A stretch of DNA of 12,357 nt from Candidatus Egerieicola pullicola (GCA_018712465.1 DVGY01000019.1:1-12357), one strand, 5' to 3'. Shown: positions 1-7,361, counted from the first letter of the stretch. Notes: generated by a model from the sequence alone, not told the origin. A program made the numbers and translations.

Positions 1-769
1 TTACAATGCGATCCTCAAGAGAATGGAAAGAAATGACGCACAGTCGTCCGCCCGGCCTGAGCACATCGCAGAACTCTTCCATAGCCCGCCTCAGCTGTCC
101 CAGCTCGTCATTCACTTCTATTCTTATGGCCTGGAAAGTCCTCTTGGCCGGATGCGGCCCTTCTCTGCGGGCTTTCGCCGGAACAGCGGCTTTGATTATT
201 TCCACCAGTTGGCCGGTTGAAGTAATCGGCTCGTTCTTTCTGGCCTTTACAATAAAGGCCGCGATACGAGAAGCCCATTTTTCTTCTCCATACGACGAAA
301 TGATCCGCGTCAGCTCTTTCTGATCATACCCGTTTACCACGTCGTAAGCCGTAAACCGATCTTCCTGATTCATCCGCATATCCAGAGGAGCGTCGGTGCG
401 GTAGGAAAATCCCCGCTGCCCTTCGTCCAACTGATGAGAGGACACGCCCAGATCCAACAGCACCCCGTCTACCTGGGTCACACCCTGCGCCGCCAGCACG
501 GCAACCATATCCGCAAAATTAGTCTGCAGTACCGTTGCTTGGGCGTAAGGGGCAAGCCGCTGTCCCGCTTCCTGAATGGCGTCCGGATCTTGATCTAAGG
601 AATACAGTCTGCCTGTGGTAAGGCGCCGGGCAATGGCTTCACTGTGTCCGCCGCCTCCTGCAGTACCGTCCACATAGATGCCGTCGGGGCGAATGTTCAG
701 TCCTTCCAGACATTCTTCCAACAGCACCGGACGGTGGTATCCTGAAGTGTGAATTTTCTCTTCTTCCAT
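1..769 (-). CDS. rsmH: 16S rRNA (cytosine-1402-N4)-methyltransferase RsmH, 3' end cut by window
   Basis: SAM-dependent methyltransferase (MraW family) that makes the N4 methylation of C1402 in the 16S rRNA decoding centre. The first 256 codons are visible; the C-terminus lies beyond base 1. The SAM-binding loop DGTAGGGGHS is at residues 34-43, the LLDLGVSSHQLD motif at 104-115, the DAPLDMRM motif at 126-133, KRTFQAIRIEVN at 209-220, and ISFHSLEDRIV at 246-256, all hallmark RsmH blocks. The ATG overlaps the mraZ stop by one base (TGATG), and a GGAGGAG ribosome binding site sits inside the last mraZ codons, so the two are probably translationally coupled. The mraZ-rsmH order is the classic beginning of the division and cell wall (dcw) cluster, which presumably continues to the left of the window. 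Identification is very safe. Confidence 0.97.
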   Translation of the reverse strand, partial: MEEEKIHTSGYHRPVLLEECLEGLNIRPDGIYVDGTAGGGGHSEAIARRLTTGRLYSLDQDPDAIQEAGQRLAPYAQATVLQTNFADMVAVLAAQGVTQVDGVLLDLGVSSHQLDEGQRGFSYRTDAPLDMRMNQEDRFTAYDVVNGYDQKELTRIISSYGEEKWASRIAAFIVKARKNEPITSTGQLVEIIKAAVPAKARREGPHPAKRTFQAIRIEVNDELGQLRRAMEEFCDVLRPGGRLCVISFHSLEDRIV

Positions 770-1194
770 CACAGATCTAACTCCTCCAACAAAGCCGAGA
801 TTTCTTCCGGACTGTCCCCTTCTTGATAAAGGGTCTGCCAGGAGGCCAGATCCCAGATCTCACAGTGATCGGACACCCCTACCACCCGGACTTCTTTATC
901 CAGCTGGGCATATTCCCGCAGTTCCTGGGGAATCACGATCCGCCCCTGCTTGTCCGGCTCGACTTCGGTAGCGTTGGCAAAAAACACCCGTCCCAATTCT
1001 CTGGCTTTTTTCATGGGAAGAGTACTGATCTTTTCGCTTTTTTTCTTCCATTCTTCCAGGGAGTACACATCAATACAACGTTCTCCCAAGGCTTTGGTGA
1101 TGATAAATGTGCTGCCCAAATCTCCCCGGAGTTTGGCAGGAAAATTTAACCGCCCTTTTACGTCTACGACACAGCGAAATCCGCCGATGAGCAT
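769..1194 (-). CDS. mraZ: Transcriptional regulator MraZ
   Basis: Ring-forming DNA-binding protein of the AbrB/SpoVT fold, first gene of the dcw cluster, known in other bacteria to bind repeats in its own promoter. The product is 141 aa, close to the usual ~143-152. Two MraZ half-domains are visible: DVKGRLNFPAKLR at residues 11-23 and DKQGRIVIPQELR at 81-93, each with the family DxxGR motif. I chose the ATG at 1194 because family members start MLIGG or similar, and because AAGGCGG lies about 9 bases upstream. The frame stays open to 1266, but that extension (24 residues) has no family counterpart and would begin almost at the promoter. The TGA overlaps the rsmH ATG by one base. The gene is read from the promoter at 1282-1310. 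Confidence 0.96.
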   Translation of the reverse strand: MLIGGFRCVVDVKGRLNFPAKLRGDLGSTFIITKALGERCIDVYSLEEWKKKSEKISTLPMKKARELGRVFFANATEVEPDKQGRIVIPQELREYAQLDKEVRVVGVSDHCEIWDLASWQTLYQEGDSPEEISALLEELDL

Positions 1195-1266
1195 CCATTT
1201 TCCCGCCTTTCTGCATTGTGTCCGAAGCATGGGCTTGGGCTGATTCACCATTTTACACCACCACAA

Positions 1267-1292
1267 CCCACTTTCTAGTTCATTATACCCAC
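1267..1292 (-). promoter_or_regulatory. Putative MraZ operator: GTGGG repeats at the mraZ promoter
   Basis: On the minus strand two GTGGG direct repeats (at 1288-1292 and 1267-1271) are spaced exactly 21 bases apart, two helical turns, flanking the -10 hexamer. A third, weaker GTGG copy follows shortly after. MraZ is known to bind tandem G-rich TGGG-type repeats upstream of its own gene in other bacteria. Repeats with this core at this place suggest autorepression, but the spacing differs from the ~10-base period I recall for E. coli, so this is inference. Confidence 0.45.
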
Positions 1293-1310
1293 CGTAGCCT
1301 TTAAATGCAA
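1282..1310 (-). promoter_or_regulatory. mraZ/dcw promoter (sigma-A type)
   Basis: On the minus strand, TTGCAT (1305-1310) and a perfect TATAAT (1282-1287) are separated by 17 bases. It lies about 90 bases upstream of the mraZ ATG and would drive mraZ-rsmH. The -35 is a modest match (3/6), but the -10 and spacing are ideal. Confidence 0.8.
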
Positions 1311-1422
1311 GGGGTTTGTCCGAATTTTCATCTCTTTTCCATAAAGTAGAAAAACTTCACAGTTTGGCTTTTTGTCCGCTTCAAATTTTTCACTTGTTTT
1401 GCTGTACTTTGCACCGAAAATT

Positions 1423-1431
1423 TGCTATAAT
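1423..1431 (+). promoter_or_regulatory. Promoter of the zinc-ribbon/DUF1015/fabV unit (extended -10)
   Basis: TGCTATAAT at 1423-1431 is a perfect extended -10 (TGn plus TATAAT). A weak -35 candidate, TGTACT at 1403-1408, is 17 bases upstream. It is divergent from the mraZ promoter, with about 110 bases between the two. The 332-base region 1195-1526 between the two start codons holds only these promoters, the mraZ leader and the hairpin at 1462-1496; I see no gene in it. Confidence 0.7.
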
Positions 1432-1461
1432 AATGGCTAAGAATGAAGATTTCGTCCTATC

Positions 1462-1496
1462 CCTTTTCTGCGGGCAGCGTTTTATCCCGCAAAAGG
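1462..1496 (+). other. Leader hairpin upstream of the zinc-ribbon gene
   Basis: CCTTTT (1462-1467) and GCGGG (1470-1474) pair with CCCGC (1486-1490) and AAAAGG (1491-1496), giving an 11-bp stem with a 2-base bulge and an 11-base loop in the 5' leader. No T-run follows directly, so it does not look like an intrinsic terminator. It may be an mRNA-stability or regulatory structure, or simply chance. Confidence 0.35.
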
Positions 1497-1526
1497 TGGA
1501 TCAGTTTTTACATTAAAGGAGTTTTC

Positions 1527-2357
1527 ATGAAACAATGCAGTATCTGCGGCTATCTATTTGAGCCCGAGAATTCCCAATCTCCGCGCTGCCCTCGCTGCGG
1601 CGCAAATCCAGACGAGAGTTCCCTTTCGGAAAACTCCCAGCAGCCTTCCTTTCCATCGCCGCAAGAGCCGGAAAAAGCGGCTTCTACAGAAGAAGAAACA
1701 GCGGTCCAGTCGGATCCAGCCATGATCCAAGAAGCCGAAAAGCCCAAAGATCTGTCCGAAGAAATTACGCCGTCTCTTTCCCCTCAGCCGGAAGAATCTT
1801 CCACCCAAGAATCCCTTCCAACAGATTCCTGTTCTCCAGACCAAGCGCCAAAACTGCAAAACGATCCGCCCCTATCTTCGCCGGCGGCAGAAGCAGTCCA
1901 TCCTTCCCCGAACCCCCCTCGCAAGAGAAAGCGGCGGAAAGGAATGCGGCTGAGGATTTTGATCTTTGTTTTGCTGCTTTGCCTGGTGGCGATTTGTTCC
2001 TTTTTGTTGGGTATGGGACAGCAAAGCTGGTTTGCTCAGCAGGAAGCCACTCCCTCTGCCACCGAAATTCAACATTCTGACAATGAATATTACGATCCTC
2101 AAGGGGTTTCCCCGGAAGAGTTTGCCCGGTTAGAGCTGGGAATGACCTACGCCCAGATCAGCGGCATCATCGGCGGCGACGCCTACGAAACTACCGTACC
2201 GGATGTTTCCGGCAGCTACAGCGCCGCTTGGCAAGGACAAGAAGATCCACAAGCCGTGTTGACGGTGCGGTTTGTCAACGGCCAAGCAGTGGATTTGCAG
2301 CAAAACGGTCTAGACGGCACCCAATCTCAGGAAAGTGAATCCTCTCAAGCCCAATAA
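1527..2357 (+). CDS. Membrane-anchored zinc-ribbon protein with C-terminal BLIP/SmpA-like domain
   Basis: 276-aa protein of unknown function. It begins with a zinc-ribbon knuckle pair (Cys4/Cys7 and Cys21/Cys24). A low-complexity linker rich in Pro, Ser, Glu and Gln follows (about 28-130), then a basic stretch (RKRKRR at 132-137) and one transmembrane helix (about 143-164). The C-terminal domain (about 195-264) has the pattern F-x-x-LELGMTYAQISGIIGG...AAWQG...LTVRFVNGQAVDLQQNGL. This resembles the small SmpA/BLIP-like fold (DUF3862 type) seen in Gram-positive lipoproteins. By the positive-inside rule the zinc ribbon should be cytoplasmic and the BLIP-like domain outside. The ATG at 1527 follows AAAGGAG by five bases; the in-frame ATG at 1443 has no such site and would place 28 residues before the zinc ribbon. 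It is first in an apparent operon with the DUF1015 gene 27 bases downstream. Confidence 0.82.
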   Translation: MKQCSICGYLFEPENSQSPRCPRCGANPDESSLSENSQQPSFPSPQEPEKAASTEEETAVQSDPAMIQEAEKPKDLSEEITPSLSPQPEESSTQESLPTDSCSPDQAPKLQNDPPLSSPAAEAVHPSPNPPRKRKRRKGMRLRILIFVLLLCLVAICSFLLGMGQQSWFAQQEATPSATEIQHSDNEYYDPQGVSPEEFARLELGMTYAQISGIIGGDAYETTVPDVSGSYSAAWQGQEDPQAVLTVRFVNGQAVDLQQNGLDGTQSQESESSQAQ

Positions 2358-2384
2358 GCCGGAAGGAAAAGGAGACTGACCTCT

Positions 2385-3668
2385 ATGTCCAATCAGTATT
2401 TGAGTTTTGCCACTATTCTTCTCCCCCGGCCCGGCACGGACTGGAGCCGGTACAGCGTCATTGCCTGCGACCAATTCACCAGCCAGCCAGAATATTGGCG
2501 CCGGGTCACCGATTATGTGGGAGACGCCCCCAGTACCTTAAAGATGATCCTGCCGGAGCTTTACCTTTCCCAGCCTGATGCCAAGCAGCGGATCCAACAG
2601 ATCCACCGCACCATGAATCAGTACCAGGCCGACGGAATTTTTTCCACTCTGCCCCACGCTATGATCTGCGTCCGGCGGACCTTATCCGACGGTACCCTGC
2701 GCCGGGGAATTGTAGGGCTGATCGACCTGGAGCAATACGATTACCGTCCCGGCAGCGATTCCCTGATCCGTGCCACAGAGCAAACTGTGCTGGAACGCCT
2801 GCCCCCCAGAATGGAGATCCGCCAAGGGGCCACTTTGGAGCTTCCCCATGTCATGCTGTTGGTGGACGATGAAGAGGAACCCCTGATCCAGCCCATCTGC
2901 GATGGATTGGAAGCCATGGAACCTCTGTATGATTTCGATCTCATGCTGGGCAGCGGCCACCTTTCCGGTTACCGGCTGGATGATGCCTCTGCACGGAGAC
3001 TAGCGGCAGGATTGGACAAGCTGGCGGACCCGGAGGCCTTTTCCCGCCGGTACGGTATCTCCGGTTACGCGCCCCTTTTGTTTGCAGTTGGAGATGGCAA
3101 CCATTCTTTGGCAGCAGCCCGAGCTTGCTGGGAACGGATCAAGCACACCCTTCCCCCGGAGGAAGCATCCGCCCATCCCGCCCGGTACGCCTTGGTGGAG
3201 GTATGCAGCCTTCACGATCCCAGTCTCCAATTCCGAGCCATTCACCGGGTGGTGTTTGATGTGAACCCTACCCAGCTCATGGCGGCATTAAAGCACCGTT
3301 ATCACATTCTTCCCGGCGTCCATCCCGACGGTCAAACCATCACCGCCCTTTGGCGGGACCAGGAAGAGGTGTTCACCATTCTGGAACCTCCCTGCCAGCT
3401 GGCCACCGGCAGCCTGCAGCAATTTTTAGACGGGTATCTCCGGGTGCACCGGGGCCGGGAAGACTATATCCACGGCCGAGAAAATGTGCGGGCCTTGGCT
3501 TCTCAACCGGACACCATTGGCTTTTTGCTCCCTGCCATGGAAAAATCCATGTTGTTTAAAACCGTGGTGCTGGACGGCGCTCTGCCTCGAAAAACCTTTT
3601 CCATGGGGCAGGCACTGGATAAACGGTTTTACCTGGAAGCCCGGCGGATTCAACCCAAATCAATGTGA
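2385..3668 (+). CDS. DUF1015 family protein
   Basis: 427-aa cytoplasmic protein of the DUF1015 family (PF06245), whose biochemical role I do not know. Family blocks seen are VIACDQFTSQPEYW (25-38), the DAPSTLKMILPELYL stretch (47-61), the GDGNHSLAAA motif (236-245) that is the family's best conserved site, and a C-terminal PRKTFSMGQALDKRFYLEARRI (about 400-421). No signal peptide or membrane segment is visible. The ATG at 2385 follows AAAAGGAG by ten bases. It is between the zinc-ribbon gene and fabV on the same strand, 27 and 58 bases away. The gap to fabV contains a short GCCGC/GCGGC hairpin (3675-3689) without a T-run. Full length, no frameshift. Confidence 0.9.
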   Translation: MSNQYLSFATILLPRPGTDWSRYSVIACDQFTSQPEYWRRVTDYVGDAPSTLKMILPELYLSQPDAKQRIQQIHRTMNQYQADGIFSTLPHAMICVRRTLSDGTLRRGIVGLIDLEQYDYRPGSDSLIRATEQTVLERLPPRMEIRQGATLELPHVMLLVDDEEEPLIQPICDGLEAMEPLYDFDLMLGSGHLSGYRLDDASARRLAAGLDKLADPEAFSRRYGISGYAPLLFAVGDGNHSLAAARACWERIKHTLPPEEASAHPARYALVEVCSLHDPSLQFRAIHRVVFDVNPTQLMAALKHRYHILPGVHPDGQTITALWRDQEEVFTILEPPCQLATGSLQQFLDGYLRVHRGREDYIHGRENVRALASQPDTIGFLLPAMEKSMLFKTVVLDGALPRKTFSMGQALDKRFYLEARRIQPKSM

Positions 3669-3674
3669 TCTTTC

Positions 3675-3689
3675 GCCGCTTTTGGCGGC
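3675..3689 (+). other. Short intercistronic hairpin between the DUF1015 gene and fabV
   Basis: GCCGC (3675-3679) pairs with GCGGC (3685-3689) around a 5-base loop, six bases after the DUF1015 stop codon. There is no T-run, so it is not a convincing terminator. It might act in mRNA processing or stability, or be chance. Confidence 0.3.
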
Positions 3690-3726
3690 TTGAGATAGAT
3701 GAGTTTACAAGGAAAGGAAGATCCTC

Positions 3727-4917
3727 ATGATTGTTACTCCGAAAACCAGAGGCTTTATCTGCACCACCGCCCACAAGGACGGCTGCAAAGCCAACGTGAA
3801 GCGTCAGATTGACTATGTAAAGAGCCAGCCCAAAGTGGAAAATGGTCCGAAAAAAGTACTGGTCATCGGCGCTTCCACCGGCTATGGCCTGGCCAGCCGC
3901 ATCAGTGCTGCCTTCGGCTGCGGCGCCGCCACCATCGGCGTGATCTTTGACAAACCCGCCGACCGCAAGCGTACCGCTTCTGCCGGCTGGTACAACACCG
4001 CTGCCTTTGAAGAATTTGCCGCACAAGATGGGCTGTACGCCAAAACCATTAACGGCGATGCCTTCTCCGGCGCAGTCAAGCAGCAGGTCATCGACCTGAT
4101 CCGTCAGGATTTGGGGCAGATTGATCTGTTTGTGTACAGCTTGGCAGCTCCCCGGCGCAAGTGTGACGACGGCACCACCTACACCAGCGTGCTGAAGACC
4201 ACCGGGGAAAGCTACACCAACATCACTGTGGATCTGGCTACCAACACCGTAGGCGAAGTAACCGTAGAACCGGCCACCCCGGAAGAAGTGGAAGCTACCG
4301 TCAAGGTGATGGGCGGCGAAGACTGGAGCGACTGGGTGAAGGCCCTTTCCGACGCCGGGGTGCTGGCACAAAACGCAATTACCCTGGCTTACTCCTACAT
4401 CGGTCCTAAAATCACCTGGCCCATCTACTACAACGGCTCCATCGGCGCCGCCAAGAAGGATCTGTACCAAACCAGCGTAAAGCTGAATGAACAGTACAAG
4501 GATCTGGGCTTGAAAGCTTATATTTCGGTGAACAAAGCCCTGGTGACCCAGGCCAGCGCCGCCATTCCGGTGGTGCCGCTGTACATCACCATCCTCTACA
4601 AGCTGATGAAGCAAATGGGAATCCACGAAGGCTGCATCGAGCAGATGTACCGGATGTTCGCCCAAAAGCTGTACATTCCCACCCCTGAAGTGGATGAACA
4701 GGGTCAGCTCCGGCTGGACGACTGGGAAATGCGGGAAGATGTGCAGTCCAAGGTGGATGAGCTTTGGAGCCATGTCACCACCGAAAACCTGAAAGAGTAC
4801 GCCGACATTGACGGCTACTGGGAAGATTTCTACGGTATGTTCGGCTTCGGCATCGACGGCGTGGACTACGACAAGGACATCGACATCGAAGCAAAGATTC
4901 CTTCCATCCCTGAATAA
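3727..4917 (+). CDS. fabV: NADH-dependent trans-2-enoyl-CoA/ACP reductase (FabV/TER)
   Basis: Reduces the double bond of trans-2-enoyl-ACP or enoyl-CoA with NADH: the last step of fatty acid elongation (FabV) or crotonyl-CoA to butyryl-CoA conversion (TER). The 396-aa length is typical. The nucleotide-binding loop GASTGYGLASR is at 48-58. GVIFDKP at 71-77 has an acidic residue (Asp75) where the family chooses NADH over NADPH. The family's Tyr-x8-Lys active site is Tyr234 and Lys243 in PIYYNGSIGAAKK; the neighbours Tyr235/Lys244 show the same spacing, but PIY matches the catalytic Tyr context of characterised TER. The ATG follows GGAAAGGAAG by six bases. It is last in the plus-strand unit and is followed by a strong terminator. 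Whether it serves fatty acid synthesis or butyrate formation cannot be told from this window; no butyrate pathway genes are adjacent. Confidence 0.95.
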   Translation: MIVTPKTRGFICTTAHKDGCKANVKRQIDYVKSQPKVENGPKKVLVIGASTGYGLASRISAAFGCGAATIGVIFDKPADRKRTASAGWYNTAAFEEFAAQDGLYAKTINGDAFSGAVKQQVIDLIRQDLGQIDLFVYSLAAPRRKCDDGTTYTSVLKTTGESYTNITVDLATNTVGEVTVEPATPEEVEATVKVMGGEDWSDWVKALSDAGVLAQNAITLAYSYIGPKITWPIYYNGSIGAAKKDLYQTSVKLNEQYKDLGLKAYISVNKALVTQASAAIPVVPLYITILYKLMKQMGIHEGCIEQMYRMFAQKLYIPTPEVDEQGQLRLDDWEMREDVQSKVDELWSHVTTENLKEYADIDGYWEDFYGMFGFGIDGVDYDKDIDIEAKIPSIPE

Positions 4918-4932
4918 ATCGTAAAACAAACG

Positions 4933-4975
4933 TGAGGTTAGACCGAAAGCAGATGGTCTAACCTCATTTTTGTTT
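4933..4975 (+). terminator. Intrinsic terminator after fabV
   Basis: A perfect 12-bp stem, TGAGGTTAGACC (4933-4944) with GGTCTAACCTCA (4955-4966), has a 10-base loop and is followed by TTTTTGTTTG. The upstream AAAACAAAC makes it roughly symmetrical, so it might also work on the minus strand behind ptsG. Confidence 0.93.
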
Positions 4976-4997
4976 GTCTAATTTTTCTGCGGGCACA

Positions 4998-5024
4998 GAA
5001 AAAGGGAGCCGAAACCGGCTCCCT
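4998..5024 (-). terminator. Intrinsic terminator after ptsG
   Basis: On the minus strand, GGGAGCCG (5016-5023) and CGGCTCCC (5004-5011) form a perfect 8-bp stem with a 4-base loop, followed by TTTTTC. It lies 22 bases after the ptsG stop codon, back to back with the fabV terminator. Confidence 0.92.
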
Positions 5025-5045
5025 TCCCCCTTCAACAAGGCAAAG

Positions 5046-7181
5046 TTATCCCTTTACCGAAAGCAGCGCAGTTCCAGCTTGTACCTTTCCGGAAGCCAAA
5101 ACCTTCACTTCTTTCCCATCGTCGCTGTTGCAGACAATCATGGGGGTGGTGCAGAGATAGCCTGCCTGACGGATCTTTTCCATATCAAAGGAGATTAACA
5201 AATCCCCTGTTTTCACCCGCTGACCGGTCTTTACATGGGCTTCAAAGAATTCTCCTTTCAGCTTCACCGTGTTAATGCCGATGTGAAGGAGCAGTTCCAA
5301 GCCGTCGTCGGTCATCAATCCGATAGCGTGTTTGGTGTCAAACAGATTGTCCACCACGCAGTCGGCCGGGGCGTAGAGGTTTCCTTCGCTGGGCTCTATG
5401 GCAACGCCCTGTCCCAAAACGCCAGAGGCAAACACTTCATCCTGGACTTCTTCCATGGGCACCACCGTACCGGACAGATGGGCATACAGGGTTGTGTCTA
5501 CCTTCTGTTCCGGCTTGGCCGGTGCAGGCGCCGGCTCCGCAGGCACGGGTGCTGCCGGTGTGTCCGCCAAATGATCCGATTCCGGAGACTCTATAAAGTC
5601 CTCCAGCCGGGATTTGATCACCGAAACCTGAGGTCCATACACCACCTGGACTCCATTGCCCTTGTGAATCACACCGGAAGCACCGGATTGCTTCAGCAGG
5701 CTGTCCACCACCAAATCCGGATTGTTCACCGTGACCCGCAAACGGGTGGCGCAGCAGTCCAGATCGGAGAGGTTGGCTTTACCGCCCAGCCCTTGCAGAA
5801 TCAGGGCAGAAACGGTGTCGGAAGACGATTTTGCAGCTCCATCCGGGCCGATGCCGGTCTTTTCCTTAAAGTCGGAGCGGGTATACAGCTTGGGTTCTTG
5901 ATCGTCCGCTTCCCGGCCGGGGGTTTTGAGGTTTAGCTTTTTAATCATAAAGTAGAAGGTAAAGTAGTACAGCAAGAAATAACCAATACCAATAATTACA
6001 ATCCAAATCCAGTTGGTTTTGTCGTTGCCTTGGAGAATGCCGAAGAGGGTCAGGTCAATCAGGCCGCCGGAGAAGGTCATACCCACCGTGACGTTGAGAA
6101 TATGCATCAGCATATAGGACAGGCCGGCATAGACACAGTGCACCGCATACATGGCAGGCGCCACAAACAGGAAGGTAAATTCCAAAGGTTCGGTAATGCC
6201 GGTAATTGCGCTGGTCAATGCGGCGGAGAGCAACAGGCCGCTGACCACCTTCCGCTTTTCCGTACGAGCGGTGCGGTACATGGCCAATGCTGCACCGGGC
6301 AGGCCGAAGATCATAAAGGGGAATTTGCCGGTCATAAACCGGGTGGCGGAGACGGAGAACACATCCACCGACTTGGAAGCCAGTTCCGCAAAGAAGATGT
6401 TCTGCGCACCCTGCACCACCACGCCGTCGATTACGGCTGTGCCGCCCATGGCAGTCTGCCAGAAGGGCATATAAAATACATGGTGCAAGCCAAAGGGGAT
6501 CAGTGCACGTTCAATGGCGCCGTAAATCCAGGTGCCGGCATAGCCGGAATCCAGCACTAGCTGTCCCAACATGGCGATCCCAGTTTGGATCACCGGCCAG
6601 ATAAAGAACAGGGCCACGCCCACCAGCAAAAATACCGCAGTGGAAATAATGGGAACAAACCGGCTGCCTCCAAAGAAGGAAAGCACCTGGGGAAGCTGGA
6701 TTTGATGGAAGCGGTTGTGGATGGCTGCCACCCCAAGTCCCACAATAATGCCGCCGAATACCCCCATCTGCAAAGTGGGAATGCCTAGCACGGTGGTGGT
6801 AGTGTTTTCCCCCATGGCTTCGATCCCACCGCTGGCACAGATCATGGCGTAAATGGCAGTGTTCATCACCAGGTAGGCAATGGCAGCGGACAGGGCCGCC
6901 ACTTCTTTTTCCTTTTTCGCCATACCGATGGCTACACCTACCGCAAAGAGCAGGGGCAGGTTATTGAAGATCACATTGCCGCACTGATACATAATGTCTA
7001 AAATGGTATAGAGAATACTGCCTTCATAGATCACGCCGGTTAAGCCATAGGCTTCCAGCGTAGTCTGGTTGGTAAAGGAGCTGCCGATGCCCAGCAGCAG
7101 TCCGGCGATAGGCAGCAAAGCGATGGGCAGCATAAAAGAACGGCCTACCCGCTGCAGAACGCCAAAAATTTTATCTTTCAT
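5046..7181 (-). CDS. ptsG: PTS glucose-specific permease, EIICBA
   Basis: Membrane transporter that takes up glucose and phosphorylates it to glucose-6-phosphate, using phosphate passed from HPr. The 711-aa chain has the EIIC-EIIB-EIIA order of B. subtilis PtsG. EIIC spans about 1-415, with many membrane helices, GLHHVFYMPFW (231-241) and the substrate-site motif GITEPLEF (328-335). EIIB is about 453-533 with phospho-Cys477 in CCATRLR. A Pro/Ala-rich linker (541-560) leads to EIIA (about 564-711) with phospho-His633 in LLHIGIN and the paired His618, 15 residues before it as in E. coli Crr. The motifs follow glucose permeases rather than GlcNAc ones, so glucose is likely but not proven. The ATG at 7181 has a perfect AAAGGAGG; the open frame continues to 7289 but through the leader terminator. 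Expression is probably gated by the RAT/terminator switch at 7259-7341 and the GlcT encoded just upstream. Confidence 0.95.
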   Translation of the reverse strand: MKDKIFGVLQRVGRSFMLPIALLPIAGLLLGIGSSFTNQTTLEAYGLTGVIYEGSILYTILDIMYQCGNVIFNNLPLLFAVGVAIGMAKKEKEVAALSAAIAYLVMNTAIYAMICASGGIEAMGENTTTTVLGIPTLQMGVFGGIIVGLGVAAIHNRFHQIQLPQVLSFFGGSRFVPIISTAVFLLVGVALFFIWPVIQTGIAMLGQLVLDSGYAGTWIYGAIERALIPFGLHHVFYMPFWQTAMGGTAVIDGVVVQGAQNIFFAELASKSVDVFSVSATRFMTGKFPFMIFGLPGAALAMYRTARTEKRKVVSGLLLSAALTSAITGITEPLEFTFLFVAPAMYAVHCVYAGLSYMLMHILNVTVGMTFSGGLIDLTLFGILQGNDKTNWIWIVIIGIGYFLLYYFTFYFMIKKLNLKTPGREADDQEPKLYTRSDFKEKTGIGPDGAAKSSSDTVSALILQGLGGKANLSDLDCCATRLRVTVNNPDLVVDSLLKQSGASGVIHKGNGVQVVYGPQVSVIKSRLEDFIESPESDHLADTPAAPVPAEPAPAPAKPEQKVDTTLYAHLSGTVVPMEEVQDEVFASGVLGQGVAIEPSEGNLYAPADCVVDNLFDTKHAIGLMTDDGLELLLHIGINTVKLKGEFFEAHVKTGQRVKTGDLLISFDMEKIRQAGYLCTTPMIVCNSDDGKEVKVLASGKVQAGTALLSVKG

Positions 7182-7258
7182 AAAATTGCCTCCTTTGATT
7201 TTTTGACGTTGGATCTTTGAGCTTTTGAAAAACGCTGCGCACTCGTATTTTCCCGCCC

Positions 7259-7318
7259 AAAACAATAAAAATACCCACGCCAACTCCACCGCACACCGAC
7301 GGTAAATCTAGCGCGGGT
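7259..7318 (-). terminator. Leader terminator (attenuator) of ptsG
   Basis: On the minus strand ACCCGCGC (7311-7318) pairs with GCGTGGGT (7273-7280), 8 bp with one G-U pair. An inner ACCG/CGGT stem (7300-7303 with 7288-7291) lies inside, and the hairpin is followed by ATTTTTATTGTTTT. It sits in the leader, about 80 bases before the ptsG start, so it would stop transcription before the gene. Its first four bases, ACCC, are the last bases of the RAT-like element, so the two folds exclude each other. Confidence 0.8.
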
Positions 7319-7341
7319 TTCGCCCAAAAGGTCACGATCCC
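7315..7341 (-). promoter_or_regulatory. RAT-like antiterminator element in the ptsG leader
   Basis: On the minus strand the core is GGATCGTGAC, a 6-base apex CTTTTG, then GGCGAAACC. This follows the RAT plan bound by the BglG/SacY/LicT/GlcT family (GGATTGTTAC ... GGCAAAACC), with a GGG/CCC lower stem and a short C-C/G-G upper stem. It overlaps the 5' arm of the leader terminator by four bases, as antitermination requires. It is about four bases shorter in the apex than the ~29-base RAT I recall from Bacillus. The copy before glcT has the same short form. Confidence 0.72.
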
Positions 7342-7361
7342 ATTTCTCAAATGAGAAGAAT

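Noticed and set aside
1195..1266. N-terminal extension of MraZ to an ATG at 1266
   Set aside because: It has no counterpart in the family and would begin within about 20 bases of the -10 box. The ATG at 1194 has its own Shine-Dalgarno and gives the normal family start.
3556..4929. A 457-codon open frame on the minus strand opposite fabV
   Set aside because: It is a mirror of the real fabV frame. Its product is Gly/Val/His-rich without family motifs, while fabV on the plus strand has full-length conserved motifs and a good ribosome binding site.
5235..6560. Long plus-strand open frames opposite ptsG (233 and 176 codons)
   Set aside because: Antisense frames caused by ptsG codon bias; no recognisable domain or proper ribosome binding site.
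7182..7289. Upstream ATG start for ptsG at 7289
   Set aside because: The extension runs through the leader terminator region; the ATG at 7181 has a perfect AAAGGAGG and the family start sequence.
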